This document shows positions 9,080 through 17,615 of a DNA stretch of 64,000 nucleotides, piece by piece. The stretch comes from CAVQBP01 sp963740945. Its GTDB lineage: Bacteria; Bacteroidota; Ignavibacteria; Ignavibacteriales; Ignavibacteriaceae. How positions within the stretch are numbered: the stretch's first letter is position 1; each line of letters opens with the position of its first letter. The notes below the pieces were generated by a model that was given only the letters and a program-made list of their open reading frames with translations, searched no databases and was not told the origin of the DNA. The stretch spans positions 62,001 to 126,000 of the forward strand of contig CAVUGE010000033.1 of assembly GCA_963740945.1 (NCBI GenBank). Direction: 5' to 3'. The position numbers and the translations under genes were made by a program.

Positions 9080-9983
9080 CGATATCAGCAATTCAAATAA
9101 ATTACACGACGATGGGGGAGTAATTAATCCCGAACCCGGAAATAAATCTTATATAAATTGTTTACAGAATATAAGAAATCTGCCGTCGATCCCGAATGTA
9201 ATTTTTGAAGTTTCAAGACTTCTTGAGGATCCTATGACAAATGCTTCTGATCTCGCCAGTTTAATCAGCCGGGATCAGGGTATGGTTACCAAAATTTTAA
9301 CGGTAGCTAATTCCCCCTTTTATGGACTGACCAAAAAAATTTCAACAATTGAATTTGCCATTGTAATCCTTGGATTTGAAAATATTAAAAATATAATAGT
9401 TGCTCTCTCAATGATGGGTGCATTAAAAGGAAATAGTAAAAATTGGGATAGGAAAAAATATTGGTATCATTGTCTGGCGGTAGCCAGTATGGCAAAACGG
9501 CTTGCTGAAGATCTAGGTTATTCCAAATCGGGAGAAGCTTTTACAGCAGGTCTGCTCCATGATCTTGGTCTGGCTATACTTCAGTTATATCTGAACAAAG
9601 AAAGTGAAAAAGTCTATAACTTAATGAATTCAAAATCATTAGTTTTTTTAGAAGCAGAAAAGGAAATATTAGGTGCAACTCACCAGGAAATAGGAAGCTA
9701 CCTAGCCGAAAAATGGAACCTCCCCAAGCCGCTTAGCGATTCAATCCTTTTTCATCATAATCCAGGACAATCAGTAGAAAATAAGTTCCTTGTTTCAATT
9801 ATTCATCTTGCTGATTATCTGTCATGGGAACTTGATTTTGGAAAATTTGAATGGGATAAGGATATCAAATTTGATTTTTCAATTATCGAGGTTTTAGGGT
9901 GGGGAAGCGAAGTATATGTATATGAGTTTATTGAAAGTTATAGAGAGATTTTTCAAAATAAATTAGAACCAATAATCGAGTAA
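9072..9983 (+). CDS. HDOD domain protein (first of a tandem pair)
   Basis: 303 residues, nearly all one HDOD domain starting at about residue 30 (NLPSIPNVIFEVSRLL, then SLISRDQGMVTKILTVANSP and FYGLTKKIS). The metal-binding-like set of an HD domain is largely kept: H in YWYHCLAVA, HD in LLHDLG, H in THQEIG, HH in ILFHHNP and D in HLADYL. HDOD proteins are signal-output or scaffolding regulators often tied to motility and c-di-GMP. The start overlaps fliA by 8 bases, so it is expressed with sigma-28. About half its residues look shared with the next gene, pointing to tandem duplication. Confidence 0.85.
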   Translation: MSDDISNSNKLHDDGGVINPEPGNKSYINCLQNIRNLPSIPNVIFEVSRLLEDPMTNASDLASLISRDQGMVTKILTVANSPFYGLTKKISTIEFAIVILGFENIKNIIVALSMMGALKGNSKNWDRKKYWYHCLAVASMAKRLAEDLGYSKSGEAFTAGLLHDLGLAILQLYLNKESEKVYNLMNSKSLVFLEAEKEILGATHQEIGSYLAEKWNLPKPLSDSILFHHNPGQSVENKFLVSIIHLADYLSWELDFGKFEWDKDIKFDFSIIEVLGWGSEVYVYEFIESYREIFQNKLEPIIE

Positions 9984-9987
9984 AATT

Positions 9988-10869
9988 ATGATAAGCATAT
10001 TACCTTTGCAGCAAAGAAAAGAGAAAACAGAGTTAGTACTGAAAAATATTTATAATCTTCCCCCGCTTCCTAAAGTTTTAAGCGAGGCATTAAAACTTTT
10101 AGAAAACAAAAAAACGAGTAATTCTGAGTTGGGTTCTCTCATTTCTAAAGACCAGGGGGTTGTTTCAAAGATTCTTACTATTGCTAACTCCCCAATGTAT
10201 GGCTTACAAAGAAGAGTTACTTCTCTTGATTTTGCACTTTTAATTTTGGGCTTCAGTGAATTAAAAAGTATAATTTCTGTACTTTCTTTGACTGAGGCTT
10301 TTAAAAATAAAACCGATAAATATCTTGATCAAAAAACATTTTGGCTTCATTCTTTTTTAGTTGGAAGCGCATCTAAAAGACTGGCTGAAGATATTGGGTT
10401 CTATAATAGCGGTGAAGCTTTTATCGGGGGTTTTCTCCATGATATGGGAATTTCGGTCATGCACAGGTATTTACACAGTAGCTTTATCCAGATTCATGAT
10501 TTAATCACAGTTGAAGGTCTGCCTTTAAAAGAAGCCGAATTGGAAATTCTTGGAATGGATCATCAGGAAATTGGTAATTTTCTACTCGAAAGGTGGAATT
10601 TCCCGATTGAACTATGTAATGCAATATTATCACATCATTATCCGTCTACTGCTAGACAGGAAGATAGATTGATGGCAACATTAATCCATTTTGCTGATTA
10701 TATGACTCAAAAATTAAAACTCGGTGATTTTTATTGGGATGAAAATATTGAATTGGATAAAGATGCATTAACCGTTATGCAATTTAAAAGTGATGAGGAT
10801 ATGGTAAAATTTATTGAGGGTTATCAAGAATTATTTATTAATCAAATTGAATCTGTTAGGAATCTTTAA
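9988..10869 (+). CDS. HDOD domain protein (second of a tandem pair)
   Basis: 293 residues, paralogous to the preceding gene along the whole length (LPPLPKVLSEALKLLENKKT, SLISKDQGVVSKILTIANSP, then MYGLQRRV). It again keeps the H / HD / H / HH / D pattern: FWLHSFLVG, FLHDMG, DHQEIG, ILSHHYP and HFADYM. No receiver or other sensory domain is fused, so any input must come through protein contacts. Only 4 bases separate it from its paralogue and the next gene begins directly after its stop. Function is unassigned beyond motility-linked signalling by context. Confidence 0.84.
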   Translation: MISILPLQQRKEKTELVLKNIYNLPPLPKVLSEALKLLENKKTSNSELGSLISKDQGVVSKILTIANSPMYGLQRRVTSLDFALLILGFSELKSIISVLSLTEAFKNKTDKYLDQKTFWLHSFLVGSASKRLAEDIGFYNSGEAFIGGFLHDMGISVMHRYLHSSFIQIHDLITVEGLPLKEAELEILGMDHQEIGNFLLERWNFPIELCNAILSHHYPSTARQEDRLMATLIHFADYMTQKLKLGDFYWDENIELDKDALTVMQFKSDEDMVKFIEGYQELFINQIESVRNL

Positions 10870-12234
10870 TTGAGAGTTATCAAACATAATACTTTAAGAT
10901 ACGAATCTTTTTATAAGTCGCTGCCTTATTTATCCGGATCCATCGATTCTGGAAATTCTTATTCCTTATTAAATAGCAGCCGGCAGTTGGCTGAAAGTAT
11001 TCCCTTAACCACCCAGTTAAATAAACTAAAAACACTGTTTGAGAATTTGCTCTCTTTTCAGAAAAGGATTTTTGAATTTGATAATTCAAATATTTCGGGG
11101 ATTGCCTTCGAAATAGAAGATGCTGTTAAAAGAATCATTCCTTCTAAAGATATCAATATCTTTATCTTTGAAGATTCGCGAATAGTTCCTTTAACGGAAT
11201 CTACCCCCGAGTATTCTATTAATTTTATGAATAACGCCTATAAAGAAGGGATCCTTGACTGGGTTTTTGAAGATGCAAACCCTAAAGTTATTCCTGATTT
11301 AAAATTATATAATATAAAGGGATCCTGTTATAATTATATAATCTTCCCTCTTAAATATGAAAATAAAAATAAGGGACTGCTTTCAATTCTGACTTCTTTA
11401 ACAACACTATCCGGTGAATCTATAGAAAGCAAAGTTATACAAATTATCGGCGGTATTGTCTTTTCAAAGATAAATTTGATAAAGAAAACTAATGAATTAA
11501 AATCAGCTTATCAGGACCAGCAGATTTATCAGTCAAAATTATTAAACGATTATAAGCTTTCAGCAATTGGCGAATTGACAAATGGAGTGGTTGAAGAAAT
11601 TTTATCTCCTTTGCAGGTAATAATGAGTCAAGTCGATTTTTTAAGTAGGGGGAATCAGGAAATTACCGAATCGGAATCAAATAGCATAAAAGAACAGGTT
11701 AAAAAGGTCGAAACAATTGTGACCAGGCTGGTGAAGTTTGCCGGCGTCAATAAAGAAAATATAAAAATATATCCTTGTGATTTGAATAAATTAATTAAGG
11801 ATTATTATAATTTGCTTTCTTCAACCTTTAATAATATAAATTATGAATGCTATCTGGATCTTGCCGATAATCTGCCACCTGTTCTGAGTCATCCGGATTA
11901 TTTTTATCAAATCCTTTCTAATATTTTTAGCTTTATTATTTCATCACCTTCAGAAAATGTTTCGAGAAACCTTCTAAAGGGATATTCCCAAGATAAAAAC
12001 AGAGGCGGAATTTTAATTCAGACGAAATACAAAGAGAGGAAGATTGATGTAAGAATTGTTTTCACTAATCAAATAAAAACTTTAAATAGTGAAAAAGATG
12101 CCACTCAGTATAATTTAAGAATCGTTAACAATTTAATGCGAAAACATGAAGGAGAATTGAATTTCTTAGGAAATGAAGTAAATGGTTCGGTTGTTGTCCT
12201 AACTTTTCCACTTCAAAGGAAAATAAGATTATGA
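10870..12234 (+). CDS. GAF-like / degenerate histidine kinase protein (probable pseudokinase)
   Basis: 454 residues from a TTG start that immediately follows the preceding stop. Residues about 60-200 look GAF-like, followed by a coiled-coil linker. A HisKA-like helix contains LSAIGELTNGVVEEILSPLQ. In true kinases this reads G-V-x-H-E-I-N-N-P-L; here the His position (residue 242) is Glu, so the phosphoacceptor is missing. In the C-terminal ATPase-like part the N-box is degraded (NIFSFIISSPSEN), and no D-x-G-x-G or G-x-G-x-G box is visible. The fold may survive as a sensor or scaffold, but autophosphorylation looks impossible. It overlaps the next gene by 4 bases. Confidence 0.78.
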   Translation: MRVIKHNTLRYESFYKSLPYLSGSIDSGNSYSLLNSSRQLAESIPLTTQLNKLKTLFENLLSFQKRIFEFDNSNISGIAFEIEDAVKRIIPSKDINIFIFEDSRIVPLTESTPEYSINFMNNAYKEGILDWVFEDANPKVIPDLKLYNIKGSCYNYIIFPLKYENKNKGLLSILTSLTTLSGESIESKVIQIIGGIVFSKINLIKKTNELKSAYQDQQIYQSKLLNDYKLSAIGELTNGVVEEILSPLQVIMSQVDFLSRGNQEITESESNSIKEQVKKVETIVTRLVKFAGVNKENIKIYPCDLNKLIKDYYNLLSSTFNNINYECYLDLADNLPPVLSHPDYFYQILSNIFSFIISSPSENVSRNLLKGYSQDKNRGGILIQTKYKERKIDVRIVFTNQIKTLNSEKDATQYNLRIVNNLMRKHEGELNFLGNEVNGSVVVLTFPLQRKIRL

Positions 12235-12845
12235 AGTTAATCCGCTTTTTTTCTGTTTTTTTACTTGTATTGATATTTATGATTGATGCTGATATGTGTC
12301 AAACTTCTTCAAGCGGTTCGTTATCTAAATCTCAAATAAATTTAGCGGAAGAAATTGATATTGGAGCATTAGTACAGGCACAGATAGATTCTGCGAAAGC
12401 AAGGAATTTACGTGGAGAAATAAAGAGTTATATTAATTATATATATACTAAATCAGTTATAATTCCTTCGGTACATAAACATGCTGATGTTGAAAACGGA
12501 TCATCTTTTTTTGTTCAATTAGACACCAGGTTGTTCATAATTATAGGATTTTCGGTACTTGCCTTTATAATTGTATTTATAAGAAGGATTAAAAATAAAT
12601 CTCGCTATCAATCATTTGATAAACCTAAAGAAAATACCCAATTTATTACTGAAGAATATAATTTAAAAGAAAATAATCCCGAATTAAATCTTGTTAGAAG
12701 CGGATTGGTAAATCAATCTGCTGCAGAACTGTCAACTAATTTCGTTTCTTCGAAAGCTAAGGGATTAAAAATTGGAAAAGGAGAAGTCATTCTCGCTGCA
12801 AAAATTAAATCTTATCAGTTGGCACATTTAAGTTCACATAAATGA
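12231..12845 (+). CDS. Single-pass membrane protein of the flagellar operon, unknown function
   Basis: Not recognised. 204 residues: an N-terminal signal-like hydrophobic stretch (about 5-22, containing FFSVFLLVLIFMI), an extracytoplasmic region of about 75 residues, a membrane helix (about 101-121, RLFIIIGFSVLAFIIVFIRR) and a cytoplasmic tail. The tail ends in a compact block LKIGKGEVILAAKIKSYQLA that looks like a short conserved helical motif. The four-base overlap with the pseudokinase and the 10-base gap to flgF place it firmly in the operon. It could pass information between the envelope and the HDOD/pseudokinase group, but that is inference only. Confidence 0.7.
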   Translation: MKLIRFFSVFLLVLIFMIDADMCQTSSSGSLSKSQINLAEEIDIGALVQAQIDSAKARNLRGEIKSYINYIYTKSVIIPSVHKHADVENGSSFFVQLDTRLFIIIGFSVLAFIIVFIRRIKNKSRYQSFDKPKENTQFITEEYNLKENNPELNLVRSGLVNQSAAELSTNFVSSKAKGLKIGKGEVILAAKIKSYQLAHLSSHK

Positions 12846-12855
12846 AGGAATAATA

Positions 12856-13563
12856 ATGATTAAAGGAATTTTCTTAGCAGGAAGAAGCATGGATTCGAAA
12901 TTTAAAAGTATCGAGGTTATCGGGAACAACCTCGCTAATGTGAATACAAATGGTTATAAAAAAGCCATGCCTTTTACAGAAGTTATTTCTAAATATAATA
13001 AGGTTGAAATTAATGAAGCTACCGATTATAGTCAGGGAAATTTTGTTGCCACTAATAACCCTCTTGATCTTAGTGTTAATGGAAATGCCTTTTTTTCTCT
13101 CCAGGGAAACGATGGAATGAATTTTACTCAAAATGGTAAATTTTCAATTTCTGATGATGGTTTTTTAGTTACTGATCAAGGGAAAATGGTCCTTGGAACA
13201 AAGGGCCCCATAAATATTAATAATTATCAGCTGGATAAAAAGCAGAGTATCAATATTTCTAAAAGTGGTGATATAAAAATAGGCGACACTTATGTTGATA
13301 AGCTGTTGATGGTTAAACTCGATCCCTCTGATAAATTTGACAGAAAAGACGGAACCAATTTCTCTTCTGTAAATGGAAGATATCTTGTTGCAGATGATCG
13401 TGATTATCAAATAAATCAGGGTTATTTGGAAGAATCAAATGTAAATCCGATTGAAGAAATGACAAATATGATAAAGGTTCATAATGAATACAATTCAGCT
13501 TCAAAGATGGTAAATTATTTGGATGAATCTTTGTCCGAAGCAAATGAAATTGGAAAAGTATAA
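12856..13563 (+). CDS. flgF: Flagellar basal-body rod protein FlgF
   Basis: 235 residues. The N-terminus carries the rod/hook family motif IEVIGNNLANVNTNGYKKAM, and the C-terminus has GYLEESNVNPIEEMTNMIKV, both typical of FlgF/FlgG. It is shorter than FlgG and lacks FlgG's ALRTAASGM start, so FlgF (proximal rod) is the best call. It is exported without a cleaved signal through the flagellar apparatus. A GAAGGAA Shine-Dalgarno precedes the ATG. It lies 15 bases ahead of flgG in the usual flgF-flgG order. Confidence 0.88.
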   Translation: MIKGIFLAGRSMDSKFKSIEVIGNNLANVNTNGYKKAMPFTEVISKYNKVEINEATDYSQGNFVATNNPLDLSVNGNAFFSLQGNDGMNFTQNGKFSISDDGFLVTDQGKMVLGTKGPININNYQLDKKQSINISKSGDIKIGDTYVDKLLMVKLDPSDKFDRKDGTNFSSVNGRYLVADDRDYQINQGYLEESNVNPIEEMTNMIKVHNEYNSASKMVNYLDESLSEANEIGKV

Positions 13564-13578
13564 AAAAGGAGTATAATT

Positions 13579-14376
13579 ATGCCGACTAGAGCACTAAGAA
13601 CCGCAGCTTCCGGGATGTATGCACAGCAGGTAAATATTGAAGTTATATCAAACAATATTGCAAACGTAAACACTACCGGTTTTAAGAAAAACACAGCCCA
13701 GTTTCAGGATTTAATGTATCAGGAAGTCCAGGTACACCCCCAGACAACTCCCACTCCCGGTATAGATGAAGCTTCTTCGAATACAATATTGGTAGGTAAC
13801 GGTGTACAAAATTCATCTACTGCCAAAAGCTTTAAACAGGGTGATCTGGTTAATACAAATAATCAGCTTGACTTAGCTATACAGGGAGACGGGTTTTTCC
13901 AGATACAAAAACCAGATGGAACTTATGTCTATACGCGTGACGGATCATTTCAAACTAATGCCGATGGAAATATTACTACATCTGGAGGTTTACTTTTAGA
14001 TCCTGGTCTTACGGTTGATGATAAAGTAGCCGGATTATCGATTAGTCGGGATGGTACTGTAGAAGCTCAGCAGACTGACGGCAGTAAATTTGTCTTGGGA
14101 AATATTGAACTGGTAAGGTTTATAAATCCTGCCGGATTAAAACCTCTTGGCGATAATCTTTATGCTCCTACTGATGAATCCGGTACCCCAATATTAGGTA
14201 CACCCGGACAGGATGGCTTTGGTGATATTCATCAGGGTTATCTCGAATCATCAAATGTCGATATTGTTGAAGAAATGATTGCCATGATATCGGCACAGAG
14301 AGCTTATGAAATGAATTCAAAAACTGTACAAACTGTTGAAGATATGATGTCAACGGCAAATAATTTAAAAAGATAA
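13579..14376 (+). CDS. flgG: Flagellar distal rod protein FlgG
   Basis: 265 residues, standard FlgG length. It begins MPTRALRTAASGMYAQQVNI and continues with VISNNIANVNTTGFKKN, the canonical FlgG N-terminal helix. The C-terminus reads HQGYLESSNVDIVEEMIAMI then SAQRAYEMNSKTVQTVEDMM, also canonical. FlgG builds the distal rod that crosses the peptidoglycan and outer membrane through the P- and L-rings. A good AAAGGAG Shine-Dalgarno lies just before ATG. No anomalies. Confidence 0.96.
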   Translation: MPTRALRTAASGMYAQQVNIEVISNNIANVNTTGFKKNTAQFQDLMYQEVQVHPQTTPTPGIDEASSNTILVGNGVQNSSTAKSFKQGDLVNTNNQLDLAIQGDGFFQIQKPDGTYVYTRDGSFQTNADGNITTSGGLLLDPGLTVDDKVAGLSISRDGTVEAQQTDGSKFVLGNIELVRFINPAGLKPLGDNLYAPTDESGTPILGTPGQDGFGDIHQGYLESSNVDIVEEMIAMISAQRAYEMNSKTVQTVEDMMSTANNLKR

Positions 14377-14398
14377 TAAAGTAATTTCTGATTGAAAA

Positions 14399-14425
14399 TT
14401 CGCAATCCGAAGTTCGAAATCCAAA
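14399..14425 (+). repeat. Imperfect 13-bp direct duplication in the flgA leader
   Basis: Two 13-base units, TTCGCAATCCGAA (14399-14411) and TTCGAAATCCAAA (14413-14425), sit one base apart in the only sizeable gap of this part of the operon. They differ at two positions. No Shine-Dalgarno is visible between them and the flgA ATG at 14432, so the tract may be inserted repeat text rather than a designed leader. Confidence 0.4.
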
Positions 14426-14431
14426 ATAAAT

Positions 14432-15082
14432 ATGTTTTATTCATTTTTATTATTGATATCAATTCTTTTCACTCCAAATGAAAAGTTAAAAAAATCCGTT
14501 GAAGATTATTTAAACAAAAATCTTACCCAATATGATAAATATGAATTCACGATTGTTAAAGCTCCTGAAGTGAAAGATGATTTTGAAATAAGGAATGAAG
14601 CAAAAATTAATTTAAATAATAGCTTTGCATATATACCGATAAAAGTCACTAAACCTAACTCCGGTATAGTTCAAACTTATATCACCGTAAGATTAAAATT
14701 GTTCAAAAAAATTTGCATAGCAAAAAATGAAATTGAACGTGAGCAGCCGCTGTCGAATGATAATATAGAACTTAAATTAATGGATGTTACCGATTTGCAT
14801 GGAACTCCTGTTGAATCCCTTAATGATTTAAATGGTTGGCGAAGTAAAGTTAAGATTGAACCGGGATCAATATTGTTAAAAGAACTTTTGGAGCAAATAC
14901 CGGTTATAAATAAAGGAGATCATGTAACTGCAATAGCTGTATCCGGGAATGTTAAGATTTCTACAAGTGCCCAAGCGCGGCAGGATGGAACCGCTGGAGA
15001 TATAATCTATATAGTTACTAAAGATAAAAAACAATTTAAAGCTAAAATAATTGATTCAAATAATGTAATGGTAGTTGAGTAA
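14432..15082 (+). CDS. flgA: Flagellar P-ring assembly chaperone FlgA
   Basis: 216 residues with a short hydrophobic signal at the N-terminus (MFYSFLLLISILFTP). The C-terminal part is a SAF-like domain containing IAKNEIEREQPLSNDNIELK, EPGSILLKELLEQIPVINKG and VKISTSAQARQDGTAGD. The last segment is the typical FlgA closing motif (A-x-x-x-G-x-x-G-D). FlgA is the periplasmic chaperone for FlgI. The ATG lacks an obvious Shine-Dalgarno. The stop almost touches the preferred flgH start at 15084. Confidence 0.9.
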   Translation: MFYSFLLLISILFTPNEKLKKSVEDYLNKNLTQYDKYEFTIVKAPEVKDDFEIRNEAKINLNNSFAYIPIKVTKPNSGIVQTYITVRLKLFKKICIAKNEIEREQPLSNDNIELKLMDVTDLHGTPVESLNDLNGWRSKVKIEPGSILLKELLEQIPVINKGDHVTAIAVSGNVKISTSAQARQDGTAGDIIYIVTKDKKQFKAKIIDSNNVMVVE

Positions 15083-15083
15083 T

Positions 15084-15659
15084 ATGTTAAAAATACTAAA
15101 TATTAGCCTGGTTTTACTAATTACTGCTTATATCTTTCCGCAGGATATGCGGCAGAATTCATTTCAATCACTTTTTTCCGATCAGAAGGCAAATCGTGTC
15201 GGCGATGCCGTGACAATTCTCGTAATTGAGTCATCACAAGCTTCTAATAATGCTGAAACATCTACCGGTAAAAAAAGCGATCTGGGGTTTAATACAAGTG
15301 GAACTATCGGTTCCGGTTCTGCACCTAAAGCGGATATTAGTATTGGTTCTAATAATAATTTCACTGGTTCAGGTTCCACTAAAACAACAGGTATGATTCA
15401 GACAAAAATAAGTGCTACCATTGACTCGGTGCTGCCGAATGGAAATCTCTTCATTAATGGAAGCAGACGAATTTCGATTAATGGAGAAGAACAGACGATT
15501 CATATTAAAGGTGTTGTGAGATCTTCCGATATTATGGCCGATAATTCTGTCTTATCTTATAATATTTCTTCTGCCGAAATTGTTCTCGAAGGAAGCGGGA
15601 TGATAGATAATGCTCAGCGCCCTGGTTGGTTAACAAAATTCTTTCATTGGATATTTTAA
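15084..15659 (+). CDS. flgH: Flagellar L-ring protein FlgH, apparently without a lipobox
   Basis: 191 residues from ATG 15084, directly after the flgA stop; an in-frame TTG at 15075 would add three residues. The core is standard: LFSDQKANRVGDAVTILVIE, a glycine/serine-rich stretch, and GNLFINGSRRISINGEEQTI followed by a VRSSDIM segment. FlgH forms the outer-membrane L-ring and is usually a lipoprotein. Here the signal peptide (about residues 1-17, ending AYIFPQ) has no cysteine, and none occurs anywhere in the protein, so ordinary lipidation cannot occur. Confidence 0.92.
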   Translation: MLKILNISLVLLITAYIFPQDMRQNSFQSLFSDQKANRVGDAVTILVIESSQASNNAETSTGKKSDLGFNTSGTIGSGSAPKADISIGSNNNFTGSGSTKTTGMIQTKISATIDSVLPNGNLFINGSRRISINGEEQTIHIKGVVRSSDIMADNSVLSYNISSAEIVLEGSGMIDNAQRPGWLTKFFHWIF

Positions 15660-15660
15660 T

Positions 15661-16752
15661 ATGAAAAAAATTTTCCCTTTAATAATATTTCTTTTTATTT
15701 ATTCAAACTCCTTCGCTCAGCGGATAAAAGATATTTCATATATTACCGGTGAAAACGCCCAGCAGGTAATTGGTTATGGATTGCTGGTTGGTCTTGCAGG
15801 CAGTGGTGATAGCCAGCGTTCCCTCTTTACTGTTCAGTCTGTTACCAGTATGCTTAAAAGATTTGGAATTACGGTTCCCCAAACCGATTTACGTACAAAA
15901 AATGTTGCCGCTGTTATAGTTACTTCGACTTTAAACCCATATTTGAAACAAGGTGCTAATTTTGACGTCACTGTCTCATCTCTTGGTGATGCTACCAGTT
16001 TAATGGGGGGAACACTTTTAATGACTCCATTATCCACTGTCGATGGTAAAGTGATGGGTTTTGCGCAAGGCTCAATTTCAACCGGCGGCTATGATATTAG
16101 AACAACAATTGGAAGTCGTATAGCTAAAAACCATTCTCTAGCCGGCAGAGTACCAAGAGGAGGTATTTTAAAGGTTCCTGTCGATTTAAACGGTATTTCA
16201 AGCAAGGAAATTAGTCTATTCTTAAGAGACCCGGATATGACTACTTCGGATAATGTTTCAAAGGCAATTAATACAAAGTTTGGTCAAAATACTTCTATTG
16301 CTGTTGACGCAGGAGAAATTAAAATTAATGTTCCTGCCGATAAACAAAATGATATAGTAAATTTTATATCTGAACTCGAATTACTCCCTGTCCAGGTTGA
16401 TTATCCTGCTAAAGTTGTTCTGAACGAACGAACCGGAACTGTGGTCGCTGGAAATAATGTGAAGATTCAGCCGGCAACTATTTCTCATGGCAACTTAAAT
16501 ATTACTATTGAGTCTTATCCGATTGTTTCACAACCTAATCCGTTTTCAAATGGAACAACTACAGTGGTAAATAACCTTGTTCCTTATGTGGTCCAGGATT
16601 CAACTAATACCGTTGCTATTAAGGGCGCTTCAAATGTGCAGGAGGTTGCTGCTGCTCTTAATTCGCTTAAAGTTGCTCCTCAGGATATTATATCCATTTT
16701 CCAGGCATTAAAAGAAGCCGGTGCTCTAATTGCTGAAATAATAATTATTTAA
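15661..16752 (+). CDS. flgI: Flagellar P-ring protein FlgI
   Basis: 363 residues with a clean signal peptide (residues 1-19, ending SNSFAQ). Typical FlgI blocks follow: NAQQVIGYGLLVGLAGSGD, TDLRTKNVAAVIVTSTLNPY and KQGANFDVTVSSLGDATSL, then GGTLLMTPL. The C-terminal NSLKVAPQDIISIFQALKEA then GALIAEIIII is also diagnostic. FlgI forms the P-ring in the peptidoglycan layer around the distal rod. Together with FlgH it shows that the cell has a Gram-negative envelope. One base separates it from flgH. Confidence 0.96.
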   Translation: MKKIFPLIIFLFIYSNSFAQRIKDISYITGENAQQVIGYGLLVGLAGSGDSQRSLFTVQSVTSMLKRFGITVPQTDLRTKNVAAVIVTSTLNPYLKQGANFDVTVSSLGDATSLMGGTLLMTPLSTVDGKVMGFAQGSISTGGYDIRTTIGSRIAKNHSLAGRVPRGGILKVPVDLNGISSKEISLFLRDPDMTTSDNVSKAINTKFGQNTSIAVDAGEIKINVPADKQNDIVNFISELELLPVQVDYPAKVVLNERTGTVVAGNNVKIQPATISHGNLNITIESYPIVSQPNPFSNGTTTVVNNLVPYVVQDSTNTVAIKGASNVQEVAAALNSLKVAPQDIISIFQALKEAGALIAEIIII

Positions 16753-16801
16753 TAAACATCATTTGAAAATAAATTTACTTGAACTAGCTGTAGAATAGAA
16801 T

Positions 16802-17611
16802 ATGAATTTTAAGATTACGAACGTAATTAAACAGTCTGCTCCGGAAGTCAATTCTAATCTTCCGAATATCGATAAGGCAAAACTTCAAAAAGCCGCAAAG
16901 CAGTTTGAGAGTTTATTTACTTCAATGATGTTAAATAGTATGACGAAAAGTACTGATGGACTTTTCGGTGATAATAGTCTCGGTGGTGATTATTTTGATA
17001 TGATCTTTCAGAATGAAATTGCATCAAAAATTTCTGAAGGAAAGGGGATTGGGATTGCTGATTTTATCTATAAAAAATTAGCTGCTCAATATATCAATTC
17101 GGACGACACCGGTACAAAGACTGATAAAGCTCTGCAGCCTGAAAAGCCTGTTGGAAAAATAGATCTTGAAAATCATGACGAAAATTTTTTCTCTGTACCT
17201 CCTAGCAAAAGTTCATTAAAAAGATTAAATAAGTATGAATCAATAATTGATCAGGCTTCTCAAGAATTTAATGTAGATAAAAATTTGGTCAAATCGGTTA
17301 TCTTGGCTGAATCTGCAGCTAATGAAAAAGCTGTTTCCGGTGCAAAAGCTAAAGGATTAATGCAATTAATGGATCAAACTGCGCAGGAACTGGGAGTGGA
17401 TAATTCATTGGATCCTAAAGAAAATATTTTCGGGGGGACTAAATATTTAGCCCAAATGCTTCGATTATATAAAGGGGATGTCAATCTGGCTTTGGCTTCC
17501 TATAATGCAGGTCCAGGTAATGTTGAAAAATATAATGGTGTCCCTCCATTTGAAGAAACTAAAAATTATATAACAAGGGTTTTGGGATATTTAAATCATT
17601 TTAACGGTTAA
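16802..17611 (+). CDS. flgJ: Rod-binding/peptidoglycan-cutting protein FlgJ with an SLT-type lytic transglycosylase domain
   Basis: 269 residues with two domains. Residues about 25-93 are the FlgJ rod-binding domain (AAKQFESLFTSMMLNSMTKS, then GGDYFDMIFQNEIASKISEG). A linker precedes a lytic transglycosylase domain (about 143-265). It has the catalytic Glu at 170 in VILAES, GLMQLM at 185-190 and ASYNAGPGNV at 232-241. Enteric FlgJ instead carries a glucosaminidase domain; SLT-type versions are known elsewhere. The protein would cap the growing rod while opening the peptidoglycan. It lies between flgI and flgN as expected. Confidence 0.92.
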   Translation: MNFKITNVIKQSAPEVNSNLPNIDKAKLQKAAKQFESLFTSMMLNSMTKSTDGLFGDNSLGGDYFDMIFQNEIASKISEGKGIGIADFIYKKLAAQYINSDDTGTKTDKALQPEKPVGKIDLENHDENFFSVPPSKSSLKRLNKYESIIDQASQEFNVDKNLVKSVILAESAANEKAVSGAKAKGLMQLMDQTAQELGVDNSLDPKENIFGGTKYLAQMLRLYKGDVNLALASYNAGPGNVEKYNGVPPFEETKNYITRVLGYLNHFNG

Positions 17612-17615
17612 AATT

